Source of the DNA: Massilia sp. PDC64 | Lineage (GTDB): Bacteria; Pseudomonadota; Gammaproteobacteria; Burkholderiales; Burkholderiaceae_D | DNA length: 64,000 nt | NCBI RefSeq assembly: GCF_900101265.1 | Contig: NZ_FMZS01000008.1 | Location: 310,001 to 374,000, forward strand | Reading direction: 5' to 3' | Shown: positions 45,155 through 56,765 of the stretch, piece after piece | How positions within the stretch are numbered: the first letter of the stretch is position 1 | Layout: the number at the start of each line of letters is the position of its first letter | The notes under the pieces: model-generated | Database searches by the model: none | The model's input: only the letters and a program-made list of their open reading frames with translations | Told to the model about the DNA's origin: nothing | Position numbers and translations under genes: made by a program

Positions 45155-46228
45155 ATGACAAAGATCAAAGTCGTGATCGTGGACGATTCCGCCCTGATCC
45201 GCAGCGTGATGACCGAGATCGTCAACTCGCAGCCCGACATGGAAGTGGTCGGCGTCGCGCCCGATCCGCTCGTCGCACGCGAATTGATCAAGCGCACGAA
45301 TCCGGACGTGCTCACGCTGGACGTCGAGATGCCGAAGATGGACGGCCTCGACTTCCTCGAAAAGCTCATGCGCCTGCGCCCGATGCCCGTGCTGATGGTG
45401 TCGTCGCTGACGGAGCGCGGTTCCGAGATCACGATGCGCGCGCTGGAACTGGGCGCCGTCGACTTCGTGACCAAACCCAAGATCTCGATCCAGAGCGGCA
45501 TGCGCGAATACACCGAACTGATCGCCGACAAAATCCGCGGCGCGTCGCGCGCCCGCATCAAGCCGCGCACCCTGCATGCGGCCACTGGGGGCGCCGCGAC
45601 CCCGCTGCCGCAGCTGCGCAGCCCGCTGACGTCGTCGGAAAAGCTGATCATCATTGGCGCCTCGACGGGCGGCACGGAAGCGATCCGCGAATTCCTCATG
45701 CAGATGCCGTCGGATTGCCCCGGCATCCTGATCACCCAGCACATGCCGGAAGGGTTTACGAGCTCGTTCGCGCGCCGTCTTGATTCGCTGTGTAAGATCA
45801 GCGTCGTCGAGTCCGCCGGCAACGAGCGCGTGCTGCCGGGCCATGCGTACATCGCCCCTGGCCACTCGCATCTGCTGCTGACCCGGTCCGGCGCCAACTA
45901 CATGACGAAGATCGAGCAGTCCGAGCCCGTCAACCGCCACCGTCCCTCCGTGGACGTCCTGTTCCGCTCGGCGGCGCAGGCGGCCGGCAAGAATGCCGTC
46001 GGCGTGATCCTGACGGGCATGGGGAAAGACGGCGCACAGGGTATGCTGGAGATGAAGAACGCGGGCGCCTACAATTTCGCCCAGGATGAAGCGTCGTGCG
46101 TCGTGTTCGGCATGCCGCGCGAAGCGATCGCCATCGGCGCCGCCCACGAAGTGGCTGCCCTGAGCGCACTGCCGGGTCTCGTGCTTGGCCATCTGGCAAC
46201 GCATGGGGGCCGGGCGTTGCGCGTTTGA
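45155..46228 (+). CDS. cheB: Chemotaxis methylesterase/glutaminase CheB
   Basis: A 357-residue receiver-methylesterase. The receiver has VIVDDSALI and phospho-acceptor Asp56 in [15 protein letters not shown]. The C-terminal catalytic domain shows the Ser in [12 protein letters not shown], the His in [17 protein letters not shown] and the Asp in [11 protein letters not shown]. Phosphorylation by CheA activates removal of receptor methyl groups. It ends the cheW-R-D-B group; the next gene starts after a 157-base spacer with a hairpin. Confidence 0.97.
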   Translation: MTKIKVVIVDDSALIRSVMTEIVNSQPDMEVVGVAPDPLVARELIKRTNPDVLTLDVEMPKMDGLDFLEKLMRLRPMPVLMVSSLTERGSEITMRALELGAVDFVTKPKISIQSGMREYTELIADKIRGASRARIKPRTLHAATGGAATPLPQLRSPLTSSEKLIIIGASTGGTEAIREFLMQMPSDCPGILITQHMPEGFTSSFARRLDSLCKISVVESAGNERVLPGHAYIAPGHSHLLLTRSGANYMTKIEQSEPVNRHRPSVDVLFRSAAQAAGKNAVGVILTGMGKDGAQGMLEMKNAGAYNFAQDEASCVVFGMPREAIAIGAAHEVAALSALPGLVLGHLATHGGRALRV

Positions 46229-46327
46229 TCCGCATACGGTGCATTCACTGCGGTTTTATCGCCGTAGAGCAACAAAACTGCTATGCTTTAGCCTGTATTC
46301 GCAGTGCCGAAACCTACCAACATACTA

Positions 46328-46352
46328 GGGGCCCGGAAAGTTTCCGGACCCC
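46328..46352. promoter_or_regulatory. Hairpin in the leader of cheY2-cheZ
   Basis: A 25-base near-perfect inverted repeat: GGGG-C-CCGGAAA, one base, TTTCCGG-A-CCCC. It lies 33 bases before the second cheY ATG, inside the only sizeable gap (157 bases) of the che cluster. No T run follows, so it is not a standard terminator; it could protect the transcript's 5' end or act as an attenuator. Confidence 0.5.
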
Positions 46353-46385
46353 ATCACTAGAGTTAGAGAAACAACGGAGTATTTC

Positions 46386-46781
46386 ATGGCTGATCCTAAG
46401 ATGCGTTTCCTGGTTGTTGACGATTTTTCGACGATGCGACGCATCGTGAAAAATCTGCTGAAAGAACTGGGTTACGGCAATGTCGACGAGGCGGAAGACG
46501 GTGTCCAGGCACTGGCGAAGCTGCGCAGCGAACAGTTCGATTTCGTCGTGTCCGACTGGAACATGCCGAACATGGACGGCCTGACGATGCTGCAGAACAT
46601 CCGTGCCGATCCCGCGCTGGCCAAGCTGCCGGTGCTGATGGTGACCGCCGAAGCCAAGAAGGAAAACATCATCGCGGCGGCGCAAGCCGGCGCCAACGGC
46701 TACGTCGTGAAGCCGTTCACCGCGGCCACGCTGGACGAAAAGCTGAACAAGATTTTCGAAAAGATGGAAAAGGCCGCGTAA
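46386..46781 (+). CDS. cheY: Chemotaxis response regulator CheY (second, motor-type copy)
   Basis: A 131-residue CheY close to the E. coli type: [30 protein letters not shown], phospho-acceptor Asp57 in [13 protein letters not shown], Thr in [12 protein letters not shown], and [12 protein letters not shown] with the conserved Lys. This copy should bind FliM to switch rotation, and CheZ, encoded directly after it (TAAATG junction), should dephosphorylate it. Confidence 0.97.
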   Translation: MADPKMRFLVVDDFSTMRRIVKNLLKELGYGNVDEAEDGVQALAKLRSEQFDFVVSDWNMPNMDGLTMLQNIRADPALAKLPVLMVTAEAKKENIIAAAQAGANGYVVKPFTAATLDEKLNKIFEKMEKAA

Positions 46782-47417
46782 ATGAGCGAGCACATCGCCG
46801 ACTCGACCTCGTCGCATGAAGAGGTCCTGAGCCGGATCGGGCACATGACCCGCGCGCTGCACGAAAGCCTGCGCGGGCTGGGCCTGGACAAGCTGATCGA
46901 GAAGGCCGCGAGCGACATCCCCGATGCGCGCGATCGCCTCGATTACGTGGCCAGGCTGTCCGAACAATCGGCCAAGCGCGTGCTCGACGCGACCGATGCG
47001 GCCAATCCGCTGCAGGACGGCATCGACGACCGTGCCGCCGAACTGAGCCGTTCGTGGCAGGCGCTGCTGGCTGCCCCGGGCGCCGACGGCGAATGGCGTG
47101 CGCTGGCCGAGCGCACGGTCGCCAGCCTGGCCGAATCGCGCGAAGCGGCCAACGCCACGAAGGCGCATTTGATGGACATCATGATGGCCCAGGACTTCCA
47201 GGACCTGACCGGCCAGGTGATCTCGCGTATCACGGGCATCGCCCAGAACCTGGAAAAGCAGCTGGTGCAAGTGCTCGTCGATTTCGCCCCGAGCGAAATC
47301 AAGCGCGAGCTCGACAATGGCTTGCTGAACGGTCCGCAGATCAACCCGGAAGGCAATAGCGACGTCGTGGCCGACCAGGGCCAGGTCGACGACCTGCTGG
47401 ACAGCCTGGGCTTCTGA
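46782..47417 (+). CDS. cheZ: Protein phosphatase CheZ
   Basis: A 211-residue CheZ, the CheY-P phosphatase. The long helical hairpin carries DIMMAQDFQDLTGQVISRI at about 132-150, with Asp141 and Gln145 in the catalytic positions, and the C-terminal CheY-binding peptide QGQVDDLLDSLGF. Its ATG directly follows the cheY stop, implying translational coupling. An intrinsic terminator follows. Confidence 0.97.
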   Translation: MSEHIADSTSSHEEVLSRIGHMTRALHESLRGLGLDKLIEKAASDIPDARDRLDYVARLSEQSAKRVLDATDAANPLQDGIDDRAAELSRSWQALLAAPGADGEWRALAERTVASLAESREAANATKAHLMDIMMAQDFQDLTGQVISRITGIAQNLEKQLVQVLVDFAPSEIKRELDNGLLNGPQINPEGNSDVVADQGQVDDLLDSLGF

Positions 47418-47425
47418 TCCCGCCG

Positions 47426-47449
47426 CGGCGGCATCAAGCCGCCGTTTTT
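47426..47449 (+). terminator. Intrinsic terminator after cheZ
   Basis: CGGCGG at 47426-47431 pairs with CCGCCG at 47439-47444 around a 7-base loop, followed by TTTTT at 47445-47449. It marks the end of the che operon. Confidence 0.85.
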
Positions 47450-47476
47450 CGTTCCACCCGGCGATCGTTACAAGAC

Positions 47477-48685
47477 ATGCACCAGACTCACTTCATCGTC
47501 CGTGAACCCCTGCTCGACCCGAAGCAACGCGTGATCGGGTACGAGCTCTGCTGGCAACAACGCGATGGCCAGGCACTCGGCGACGCCGACCTCGAACGCC
47601 TCGTCGCCTTCGTGGCCGAACACGTCGTCGACGAGGAGCAGGGCTGGCTCCTGCGCGACAAGATCCTGTTCCTCGACGCCGTGCCCGCGATGCTGTCGCT
47701 GGATGCGCTGCACGCGCTGCCCCCGGAACGCACCGTCCTCTCGCTGCGCGTGCGCGATCTCGCGAACCCCGATACCCGTGCGGCCGTGCAGGCACTGCGC
47801 GCCGGCGGCGTCGGGATCTCGATCCGCGGTGCCGACTTGGCGCTGCTGGGCAAGAACCTGTCCCCGTTCGCCTCCTACGCCGAAGTGCGCTTCGCCGGCG
47901 CCGACGTCGCTGCCCAGGCGCGCGCGTACGCGGCCGCGAAGCAGTCGGCGCTGCGCCTCGTCGGGCGTCCCGTGTCGACCTGGCAGGATTTCGACGCCTG
48001 CGCCGCGCTGGGCCTGGATGCGTTCGTCGGCAAGCTGCACCTGACGCCGCGGCCGGGCAACCCCGTCAAGGGCATGAATCCGGCCCAGACCATCATCCTG
48101 CAGCTGATGCAGATGGTGCAGAACAACGAGGACGTGCCCAAGATCGAGGCCGTGCTCAAGCGCGACCCGGCGCTGATCTATAAACTGCTGCGCTTCATTA
48201 ACTCTGCCGGTTTCGGCTCGGGCCGCGACATCCAGTCGCTGCGCCAGGCGATCGCGATGCTCGGCTATGCGCCGCTGTACCGCTGGCTCGTCCTGCTGCT
48301 GGCGACGGCCAGCACGAGCGGCTATTCGCCTGTGCTGATGGAAACGGCCGTCGTGCGCGCGCGCCTGTGCGAACTGCTGGGCCAGACGTATCTGCCGCGC
48401 GGCGAGGGCGAACACTTGTTCGTGGCCGGCATGTTCTCGCTGCTGGACCGCCTGCTGGGTTTGCCGATGAAGGAAGTGCTGGACACGATCCAGCTGCCGG
48501 AGCAGGTCGTGCAGGCGCTGCTGGGGCGCGATGGCGCCTATGGACCCTATCTCGCGCTGGCCGAGGCGTGCGAGCTGAATTCGGACCTCGTGGCGTCGCT
48601 GGCGGCGTCGCTGGACATCAGTCCGGCCGACGTGAACAAGGCGCATTTGTCGGCGCTCGCGTGGGCGCAGAACGTGGCGGCCTGA
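47477..48685 (+). CDS. EAL-HDOD signalling protein (YuxH type)
   Basis: A 402-residue protein with an N-terminal degenerate EAL domain (FIVREPLLDPKQRVIGYELCWQQ; no intact EAL catalytic motif, so probably no cyclic di-GMP hydrolysis) and a C-terminal HDOD domain at about 195-385 (IILQLMQMVQNNEDVPKIEAVLKRDPALIYKLLRFINSAGF). Such YuxH-like proteins are presumed signalling scaffolds. It lies between the che operon and a convergent YcgR-like gene, and so may link cyclic di-GMP to motility. Confidence 0.88.
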   Translation: MHQTHFIVREPLLDPKQRVIGYELCWQQRDGQALGDADLERLVAFVAEHVVDEEQGWLLRDKILFLDAVPAMLSLDALHALPPERTVLSLRVRDLANPDTRAAVQALRAGGVGISIRGADLALLGKNLSPFASYAEVRFAGADVAAQARAYAAAKQSALRLVGRPVSTWQDFDACAALGLDAFVGKLHLTPRPGNPVKGMNPAQTIILQLMQMVQNNEDVPKIEAVLKRDPALIYKLLRFINSAGFGSGRDIQSLRQAIAMLGYAPLYRWLVLLLATASTSGYSPVLMETAVVRARLCELLGQTYLPRGEGEHLFVAGMFSLLDRLLGLPMKEVLDTIQLPEQVVQALLGRDGAYGPYLALAEACELNSDLVASLAASLDISPADVNKAHLSALAWAQNVAA

Positions 48686-48695
48686 TCCACCAGGC

Positions 48696-48722
48696 AAAAC
48701 GGCCCGTCGCGGGCCGTTTTCT
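48696..48722. terminator. Bidirectional intrinsic terminator
   Basis: AAAACGGCCCG and CGGGCCGTTTT form a near-perfect stem around a short loop, with T runs on both strands. It serves the EAL-HDOD gene and the convergent PilZ gene, which stops at 48723. Confidence 0.88.
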
Positions 48723-49478
48723 TTATCTGCGCTTCTGCATCTTGTCGACGGCCCGGTCGAGCGACTGGCGCATCTGCATCGACATGTTCGAGATCCGGCA
48801 CCCCACCTGCACCTGCTGGCCCAGCAGGAACGTGCGGAACGGCCGCAGCAGGCGGACTTCGAGGTCGGCCGTGACGACGAGCGACGACCCCATTTCCAGC
48901 AGCACGCCTTCGAGCTTCTTGCCCACGTACAGTTCCATGGCCTGCTCGGGCGTCGCACGCAGGCCGACGCCGCCGCGCGAGAAATCGTACAGCGGCATCT
49001 CGAACACCTTGCCCATCAGCGTGAAGCGGGCGCCGAAATTCATGCCCACGGGCGACTCCAGGCGGGGCTCGGCGCGCCGGTTCAGTACGAGGCAGACGTC
49101 CGGCAGCGGGAATTGCAGCAGGTCGGGGCGGTCGGCGACGGGTGCCGGATCCGTCTCGAGCTCGAACTGGATCTTCGCATTGCTGCCGAGCGCCGCGACG
49201 AACACGATCTTGCGGCCCAGCGCCATGCCGGGCTCGGCGAGGTCGAGCGTGAAGACCTTGCCCTCCGGATCGACGCTGTCGATGCGCGCCAGGGCGACAT
49301 CCTGGCCATAGGGATAGACGGTCACGGGCTCGCCGGTCAGGGCGAGCGTCGTCAACGCGTCGCCAATGTCGAACGGATCGCGCATTTCGTGGGCACCCGA
49401 ATTCTGTTGAATCCGGCCGACGGCATCCGCCGGTTTGGGCGGACCCTTGCGCATTTGCGGCATCGAGAGGTCGGTCAA
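48723..49478 (-). CDS. YcgR-like flagellar brake protein (PilZ domain)
   Basis: About 251 residues. An N-terminal YcgR/PilZN region (residues 20-125) precedes a PilZ domain with the cyclic di-GMP motifs RRAEPR (near 137) and DFSRGG (near 165). YcgR with cyclic di-GMP binds the motor and slows rotation, fitting its place beside motility genes. The TTG at 49478 is chosen because GGAGTAGC precedes it at good spacing; an ATG at 49463 is an alternative. A C-terminal extension (NMSMQMRQSLDRAVDKMQKRR) is helical. Confidence 0.85.
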   Translation of the reverse strand: MTDLSMPQMRKGPPKPADAVGRIQQNSGAHEMRDPFDIGDALTTLALTGEPVTVYPYGQDVALARIDSVDPEGKVFTLDLAEPGMALGRKIVFVAALGSNAKIQFELETDPAPVADRPDLLQFPLPDVCLVLNRRAEPRLESPVGMNFGARFTLMGKVFEMPLYDFSRGGVGLRATPEQAMELYVGKKLEGVLLEMGSSLVVTADLEVRLLRPFRTFLLGQQVQVGCRISNMSMQMRQSLDRAVDKMQKRR

Positions 49479-49586
49479 GATGCTACTCCTTCTTTTTACG
49501 GGATTTGGGTAAAAAGCCAAAGCCCGAGTCTAACAAGAAGAGTTGCCAATTCCTACAACATATTTGCAACAATGGAACTTTTAGAG

Positions 49587-51327
<1,741 letters not shown>

Positions 51328-51371
51328 CGTCGTCGGCCTCGGAATGATCGGGTCGTGTCAGACCGGTCGCG

Positions 51372-51569
51372 TCAGACCTTGGTCTGGTACGGGTACGCCT
51401 GCTGACGGAGACGCGACTCGTTGATGCGGCGCTGCTCGTCCAGCGACAGCGGGGCCTTGTCCCACAGCAGGGCGCGGCCGGCCTGCTGGCGCTCCTCGAT
51501 GCCCGGGGTCTTTTCCTTCAGTTCCTTGATGAACTTGGTGTGCTCGGATTCGTACTGGATGTGTTTCAT
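51372..51569 (-). CDS. DUF3460 family protein
   Basis: A 65-residue protein of the betaproteobacterial DUF3460 family: MKHIQYESEHTKFIKELKEKTPGIEERQQAGRALLWDK, ending RLRQQAYPYQTKV. It is small, charged and without signal peptide or membrane segment; function unknown. It is the first cistron of the DUF3460-scpA-panC group, 44 bases before scpA. The ATG at 51569 is preferred over an upstream in-frame codon. Confidence 0.88.
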   Translation of the reverse strand: MKHIQYESEHTKFIKELKEKTPGIEERQQAGRALLWDKAPLSLDEQRRINESRLRQQAYPYQTKV

Positions 51570-51659
51570 GGCTTTTCTAGGCAGGTCGTACAAACGGCGG
51601 CCCCGTTTATCGGGAACCGCCGCATCATAAAAACAAGGAATGATACTGCGAGTCAGCGC

Positions 51660-52976
51660 TTATTGGTGCAGTGCATTCAGCTGACGGGCGATGATGTCGT
51701 GGTTGAGCCACAGCACCGGTGCGATCTTCTCGGCCGCGCCGTGGAACATCAGCGGGCCGGTGCCTTCCAGCACGAGGGCCGACAGGTGGTCCGTGATCAG
51801 CGCTTTCTTGTCCTTGTGCAGCGACGTGATTTCGTCGGAGGTGCCGATCATCAGGTCGGCCAGCTCCGGCGTATTGTCCATCGGCCAGGCGTCGAAGTTG
51901 CGGAACGACGCGCTCGTGGCGGTCTGCAGATAGGTTTCCAGCTTGTCCAGGATCGATTGCAACGACACGCCTTCGCCCAGCAGGTTCTGGCAGATGTCCC
52001 ACTGTTCCTGTGCCCACGCGCCGCCACCTTCCTTCTTCAGGGCGAGCAGCAGCGGGAACAGCGACAGTTCGACGCCGACGAAGATGTCGGACGAGTTCGT
52101 ACGGATTTCCGGGCAGTTGAACACGGTGGCGGTGACGCCCTGGGCCCAGGCGGCCTCGGCGATCGACTCCAGGCGCATCTTGGCATAGCCCTGCGTGTAG
52201 TTCGTGTAGGTCTGCCACACGTACTCGTCGCCGATCAGGATCTCGGTGCCGTGGTAGCCGTACGCCGTATAGCGCACCTGGCCGCCCTTGGCTTCCACGC
52301 GGGCGCGGATGCCGGCGGAAGCGTCGATCAGGTATTTCAGCGTGTTCGCCGACACTTCGTCGAAGTTCATGAGGATCAGCTTGCCCAGGTCGCTGTCCAG
52401 CAGGGCGCGCGACGACATGAAGCGGTCGCCACGGCCCTTGTAGATGCGGTTGGCGATGGCGAGGAAAGCCTTGATCTTCGGGATGCCGCCGGCCATCGTG
52501 TGCGCGAAGAACACGTTGGCGCCGTCCGGGATCAGCTTGTCGATCTCGGCCATGACTTCCTGGGCCGACTGCGTGAAACGCTGCACGCCGGCGGTGCGGC
52601 AGGCTTCGATCTTGGTCCAGTCCAGCTTGTCGTCTTGCCAGCTTTTGAGGGTAATACCGGACAGCATCTCGGTCGGATTCTGCTCGCCCGGGGGCGCGTC
52701 CATGTCGAAACCGGCCATCAGGGGCACATTGATGATGCGGCCGCCCAGCTTGGCTTCCGCTTCCGCGTGCTCTTCCGGCGTCAGGGCGCGCAGGGTGCCA
52801 TCGTCGTTGCGGCGGCCGACGGTGATGCCGAGGATCGTCATGCCGGCGGCGCGCGCCTCGTCGATCAGGCCGTTCACATAGCCGCGGCCGAACAGTTCGC
52901 CGAACAGGACGAAGACGTCACCTTGGCGGAACAGATTCGCTTGCGGGATGTGCCTCAGGGCTTTGTATTCGGTCAT
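51660..52976 (-). CDS. Conserved protein resembling the FabMG enoyl-ACP reductase-like family
   Basis: A 438-residue cytosolic protein, apparently two alpha/beta parts. The N terminus (GDVFVLFGELFGRGYVNGLIDEARAAGMTILGITVGRRNDDG) looks like a nucleotide-binding strand-loop-helix, though not a classic GxGxxG site. I associate the sequence with the NCBI family called enoyl-ACP reductase FabMG; this is from memory and I could not check it. No SDR YxxxK motif is clear, though SSRALLDSD and YHGTEILIGDEYVW are conserved-looking. Monocistronic, divergent from the small lipoprotein. Function should be treated as open. Confidence 0.55.
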   Translation of the reverse strand: MTEYKALRHIPQANLFRQGDVFVLFGELFGRGYVNGLIDEARAAGMTILGITVGRRNDDGTLRALTPEEHAEAEAKLGGRIINVPLMAGFDMDAPPGEQNPTEMLSGITLKSWQDDKLDWTKIEACRTAGVQRFTQSAQEVMAEIDKLIPDGANVFFAHTMAGGIPKIKAFLAIANRIYKGRGDRFMSSRALLDSDLGKLILMNFDEVSANTLKYLIDASAGIRARVEAKGGQVRYTAYGYHGTEILIGDEYVWQTYTNYTQGYAKMRLESIAEAAWAQGVTATVFNCPEIRTNSSDIFVGVELSLFPLLLALKKEGGGAWAQEQWDICQNLLGEGVSLQSILDKLETYLQTATSASFRNFDAWPMDNTPELADLMIGTSDEITSLHKDKKALITDHLSALVLEGTGPLMFHGAAEKIAPVLWLNHDIIARQLNALHQ

Positions 52977-53141
52977 ATTAGTCGCTACTACTCAAAAGTG
53001 TGGAGGATGGACGTCGGGCCATTACCTGCGTCCTATTATTTTTTAAAAACAGCGCATTATACTGCCACTTGTTCATGGAAACTGATGGTATTCTGGCAAG
53101 GTATTTATCTTTCCCTCAACCTATTTCCGTACAGGTGAACC

Positions 53142-53387
53142 ATGAAAGCTGTCCTGCATTGCGCCGCCTTGTCACTCATCCTGGCCGGCTGCGCCAGCAC
53201 CACCGAACCGGCCGCCCCCGACATGCCCGCGCTCGGTGCCGCGTCCACGTCGACGACGGACGCGGCGGCCTCGATCACGGGCAGCCGCATCCCGGCCAAG
53301 CGCACCGAGAAGATGGTCAGCCAGATCGGCGGCCAGGATTACAAGGACAACAAGAGCTCGCTCATGGCGCCGTTAAAGAGCAATTGA
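53142..53387 (+). CDS. Small exported lipoprotein, function unknown
   Basis: An 81-residue protein with a lipoprotein signal peptide: MKAVLHCAALSLILAGCAS, lipobox LAGC with Cys17. The mature part is Ala/Thr-rich and then contains SITGSRIPAKRTEKMVSQIGGQDYKDNK, a stretch I have seen in small betaproteobacterial lipoproteins but cannot assign. It is divergent from the FabMG-like gene; TATACT near 53060 is a possible -10. It ends 3 bases from the convergent metG stop. Confidence 0.75.
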   Translation: MKAVLHCAALSLILAGCASTTEPAAPDMPALGAASTSTTDAAASITGSRIPAKRTEKMVSQIGGQDYKDNKSSLMAPLKSN

Positions 53388-53390
53388 TTC

Positions 53391-55523
53391 TTAGCGAATC
53401 CGCATGCCCGGCTGGGCGCCGCTCACCGGCTCCAGCAGGTACAGGCCCGGATTCGCTTTCTCGTCTTTCGCGGACGCACACAGCACCATGCCTTCGGACA
53501 CGCCGAACTTCATCTTGCGCGGCGCCAGGTTGGCCACGAGCACCGTCAACTTGCCGATCAATTGCTCCGGCTGATAAGCCGACTTGATACCCGAGAACAC
53601 ATTACGATAACGGCCTTCGCCCACGTCCAGCGTGAGGCGCAGCAGCTTGCCCGCGCCTTCGACGTGCTCACAATTGACGATTTTCGCCACGCGCAGGTCG
53701 ATTTTCGTGAAGTCGTCGATCGAGATTTCCGGTGCCAGTTCTTCGATGTCGGACGCGTCGGGGGCCGGGGCTGCGGCGGTCTCGACGGCGACGGGCGCGG
53801 CCGGCGCGGCGGCCGGGGCCGGCTTGTCGAACAGGTCCTCGACCATCTTCGCATCCACGCGCTGCATCAGGTGGCTGTAGGCACCGATGGTGCGGCCCAG
53901 CAGCGGGGCGTAGACGCGTTCGCCCTGGGTGTCTTCCCAGGAATAGGCCTCGTCGCCGAGGAATTCGCGCACGCGGGCGGCCACGTGCGGCAGCACCGGC
54001 GACAGCATGATCGTCAGCTGGCGGAACAGGATCAGCGCCGTCGTGCAGACGTCGTGCAGCTCGGCCGTCCTGGTCTCGTCCTTCGCGAGGATCCACGGCT
54101 TGTTCTCGTCGACGTAGCGGTTGGCGACGTCGGCCACTTCCATGATCTCGCGCAGCGCCTTGCCGAATTCGCGCGCTTCGAAGTTCGCCGCGATCGCGGC
54201 CTGGCGTTCACCGTTCTCGCCGTTCAGCGCACGGGCAATCCACTGTTTCGCATCGTCCGACAGTGTCGACGCCAGCTTGCCGTCGAAACGCTTGGCGATG
54301 AAGCCGGCACAGCGGCTGGCGATGTTCACGTACTTGCCGATCAGGTCGCTGTTCACGCGCGCGACGAAGTCCTCGCCCGTGAAGTCCAGGTCTTCGACCC
54401 GGGCGTTCAGCTTGAACGCGAGGTAGTAGCGCAGCCATTCCGGATTCATGCCGAGCTGCAGGTAGCGCAGCGGCGAGATGCCCGTGCCGCGCGACTTCGA
54501 CATCTTTTCGTTGTTCACGGTCAGGTGGCCGTGGACATTGACCTTCAGCTTGTCGATGATCGGGTGGCCCGAGAAATTCAGCATCGCCGGCCAGAACAGC
54601 AGGTGGAACGACACGATGTCCTTGCCGATGAAGTGCACCTGTTCGGCGGACGGATCGTTCAGGAACGCCTCGTAGTCGATGCCCTGCTTTTCGAAGTAAT
54701 TCTTCAGGCTGGCGAGATAGCCGACCGGCGCGTCCAGCCACACGTAGAAGAATTTACCCGGCGCGTCCGGGATCGGGATGCCGAAATAGGGCGCGTCGCG
54801 CGAAATGTCCCAGTCGGCCAGTTTCTCGCCGTTTTCGCCCAGCCATTCGGAGACCTTGTTGACCATCTCCGGCTGCAGGCGGCCCGGGGTGTTCAGCCAC
54901 TCCTTCAGGAATTGGAAGCAGCGCGGGTCGGACAGCTTGAAGAAGTACTGCTCGGACGGCTTCAGGATCGGCGTCGAGCCCGTGAACACGGAGTACGGGT
55001 TGATCAGCTCGGTCGGCTGGTAGGCGGCGCCGCAGACTTCGCAGTTGTCGCCGTACTGGTCCTTCGCATGGCAGACCGGGCACTCGCCCTTGATGTTGCG
55101 GTCGGCCAGGAACATGCCCTTGGCCGTGTCGTAGAAGCGGTCGACGGTCTTCGTGTAGATCAGGCCGTTGTCGCGCAGGCGGCGGTAGATGCCCTGCGAC
55201 AGGTCGACGTTTTCCGGCGAGTCGGTCGAGTACCAGTTGTCGAACGCGATGTGGAAGCCGTCCAGGTATTGCGCGCGGCCGGCCGCGATCTTCGCGACGA
55301 ATTCCTGCGGCGTCACGCCTTCCTTTTCGGCGGCGATCATGATCGGCGTGCCGTGCGTGTCGTCAGCGCCGACGAAGTGCACGACGCGCTGTTCACCGGC
55401 GTCGCGCTGCATTCGCTGGAAGCGGACCCAGATGTCGGCCTGGATGTATTCCATCATGTGGCCGATGTGAAAGGCAGCGTTGGCGTAGGGCAGGGCGGTG
55501 GTGACGAACAGCTTGCGTGTCAT
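53391..55523 (-). CDS. metG: Methionyl-tRNA synthetase
   Basis: A 710-residue class I synthetase. The HIGH-like motif lies in [27 protein letters not shown], the zinc site is [18 protein letters not shown], and KMSKSR follows in [14 protein letters not shown]. After the anticodon-binding helices and a Pro/Ala linker, residues about 600-710 form the C-terminal tRNA-binding OB domain ([26 protein letters not shown]), as in dimeric MetRS. It is divergent from apbC with 146 bases between. Confidence 0.98.
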   Translation of the reverse strand: MTRKLFVTTALPYANAAFHIGHMMEYIQADIWVRFQRMQRDAGEQRVVHFVGADDTHGTPIMIAAEKEGVTPQEFVAKIAAGRAQYLDGFHIAFDNWYSTDSPENVDLSQGIYRRLRDNGLIYTKTVDRFYDTAKGMFLADRNIKGECPVCHAKDQYGDNCEVCGAAYQPTELINPYSVFTGSTPILKPSEQYFFKLSDPRCFQFLKEWLNTPGRLQPEMVNKVSEWLGENGEKLADWDISRDAPYFGIPIPDAPGKFFYVWLDAPVGYLASLKNYFEKQGIDYEAFLNDPSAEQVHFIGKDIVSFHLLFWPAMLNFSGHPIIDKLKVNVHGHLTVNNEKMSKSRGTGISPLRYLQLGMNPEWLRYYLAFKLNARVEDLDFTGEDFVARVNSDLIGKYVNIASRCAGFIAKRFDGKLASTLSDDAKQWIARALNGENGERQAAIAANFEAREFGKALREIMEVADVANRYVDENKPWILAKDETRTAELHDVCTTALILFRQLTIMLSPVLPHVAARVREFLGDEAYSWEDTQGERVYAPLLGRTIGAYSHLMQRVDAKMVEDLFDKPAPAAAPAAPVAVETAAAPAPDASDIEELAPEISIDDFTKIDLRVAKIVNCEHVEGAGKLLRLTLDVGEGRYRNVFSGIKSAYQPEQLIGKLTVLVANLAPRKMKFGVSEGMVLCASAKDEKANPGLYLLEPVSGAQPGMRIR

Positions 55524-55669
55524 GGTCGAAGGTCGAGGTTGTCCAGGAAAACAGGCATTTTACCAGCGGATGACCCCGAGCGCGCAGGGGGTAATCCGGC
55601 ATTTGCCGGGCTGACAACAGGGGAGCCCCTGTTTTGCGCTAAACTTGCGCATCACATCCGGAGAACCCA

Positions 55670-56758
55670 ATGAGCATCACTGTAGATGACGTCAAGGCCG
55701 CGCTGGCCGCTGTCGTCGATCCCAACACCCATAAAGATTTTGTCACCTCCAAGGCAGTCAGGAATATCCAGGTCGACGGCGGCAACGTCGCCCTCGACAT
55801 CGAGCTCGGCTATCCGGCGAAGAGCCAGGTCGCGGGCATTCGCGCGGCCGTCGTCGACGCGCTGCGCAAGCTTCCCGGCGTGACCAACGCCAGCGTCAAC
55901 GTCACGAGCAAGATCCTGTCGCATGCCGTGCAGCGTGGCCTGAAGGTGATGCCGAACGTGAAGAACATCATCGCCGTCGCGTCCGGCAAGGGCGGCGTCG
56001 GCAAGTCGACGACGGCCGTCAACCTCGCGCTGGCGCTGGCCGCCGAGGGCGCGTCGGTGGGCCTGCTGGATGCGGACATCTACGGCCCGTCGCAGCCGAT
56101 GATGCTGGGCGTGAACGGCCGCCCGCAGAGCCTGGACGGCAAGACGATGGAGCCGCTGGAAAACCATGGCGTGCAGGTGTCGTCGATCGGCTTCCTGATC
56201 GACCCGGACGAGCCGATGGTGTGGCGCGGCCCGATGGTCACGCAGGCCCTGCAGCAGCTGCTGGAACAGACCAACTGGCGCAACCTCGACTACCTCGTCG
56301 TCGACATGCCGCCGGGCACGGGCGACATCCAGCTCACCTTGTCGCAGAAAGTGCCCGTGACGGGCGCCGTGATCGTCACGACGCCGCAGGACATCGCCCT
56401 GCTGGACGCGCGCAAGGGGCTCAAGATGTTCGAGAAGGTGGGCATCCCGATCATCGGCGTCGTGGAAAACATGAGCACCCACATCTGCTCGAACTGCGGC
56501 CACGTCGAGGCGATCTTCGGCGAAGGCGGCGGCCAGAAGATGTGCGAAGACTTCCACGTGGACTTCCTCGGCAAGCTGCCGCTGCAGCTGTCGATTCGCG
56601 AGCAGACGGATTCGGGCACGCCGACCGTCGTGGCGGAGCCGGATGGTGCCGTCGCCGCGATTTATAAAGAGATCGCGCGCAAGGTGGCGGTCAAGGTGGC
56701 GGAGCAGTCGAAGGATATGTCGGCGAAGTTTCCGACGATTGTCGTCAAGAACGACTGA
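55670..56758 (+). CDS. apbC: Iron-sulfur cluster carrier protein ApbC/Mrp
   Basis: A 362-residue P-loop ATPase that carries 4Fe-4S clusters to apo-proteins. An N-terminal MIP18-like domain (VDDVKAALAAVVDPNTHKDFVTSKAV) precedes the deviant Walker A VASGKGGVGKSTTAVNLA and the cluster-binding CxxC in ICSNCGHVEAIFGEGGG. Length is normal for the family. The metG-mrp divergent pair is common in proteobacteria. Confidence 0.95.
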   Translation: MSITVDDVKAALAAVVDPNTHKDFVTSKAVRNIQVDGGNVALDIELGYPAKSQVAGIRAAVVDALRKLPGVTNASVNVTSKILSHAVQRGLKVMPNVKNIIAVASGKGGVGKSTTAVNLALALAAEGASVGLLDADIYGPSQPMMLGVNGRPQSLDGKTMEPLENHGVQVSSIGFLIDPDEPMVWRGPMVTQALQQLLEQTNWRNLDYLVVDMPPGTGDIQLTLSQKVPVTGAVIVTTPQDIALLDARKGLKMFEKVGIPIIGVVENMSTHICSNCGHVEAIFGEGGGQKMCEDFHVDFLGKLPLQLSIREQTDSGTPTVVAEPDGAVAAIYKEIARKVAVKVAEQSKDMSAKFPTIVVKND

Positions 56759-56765
56759 CCACCCC

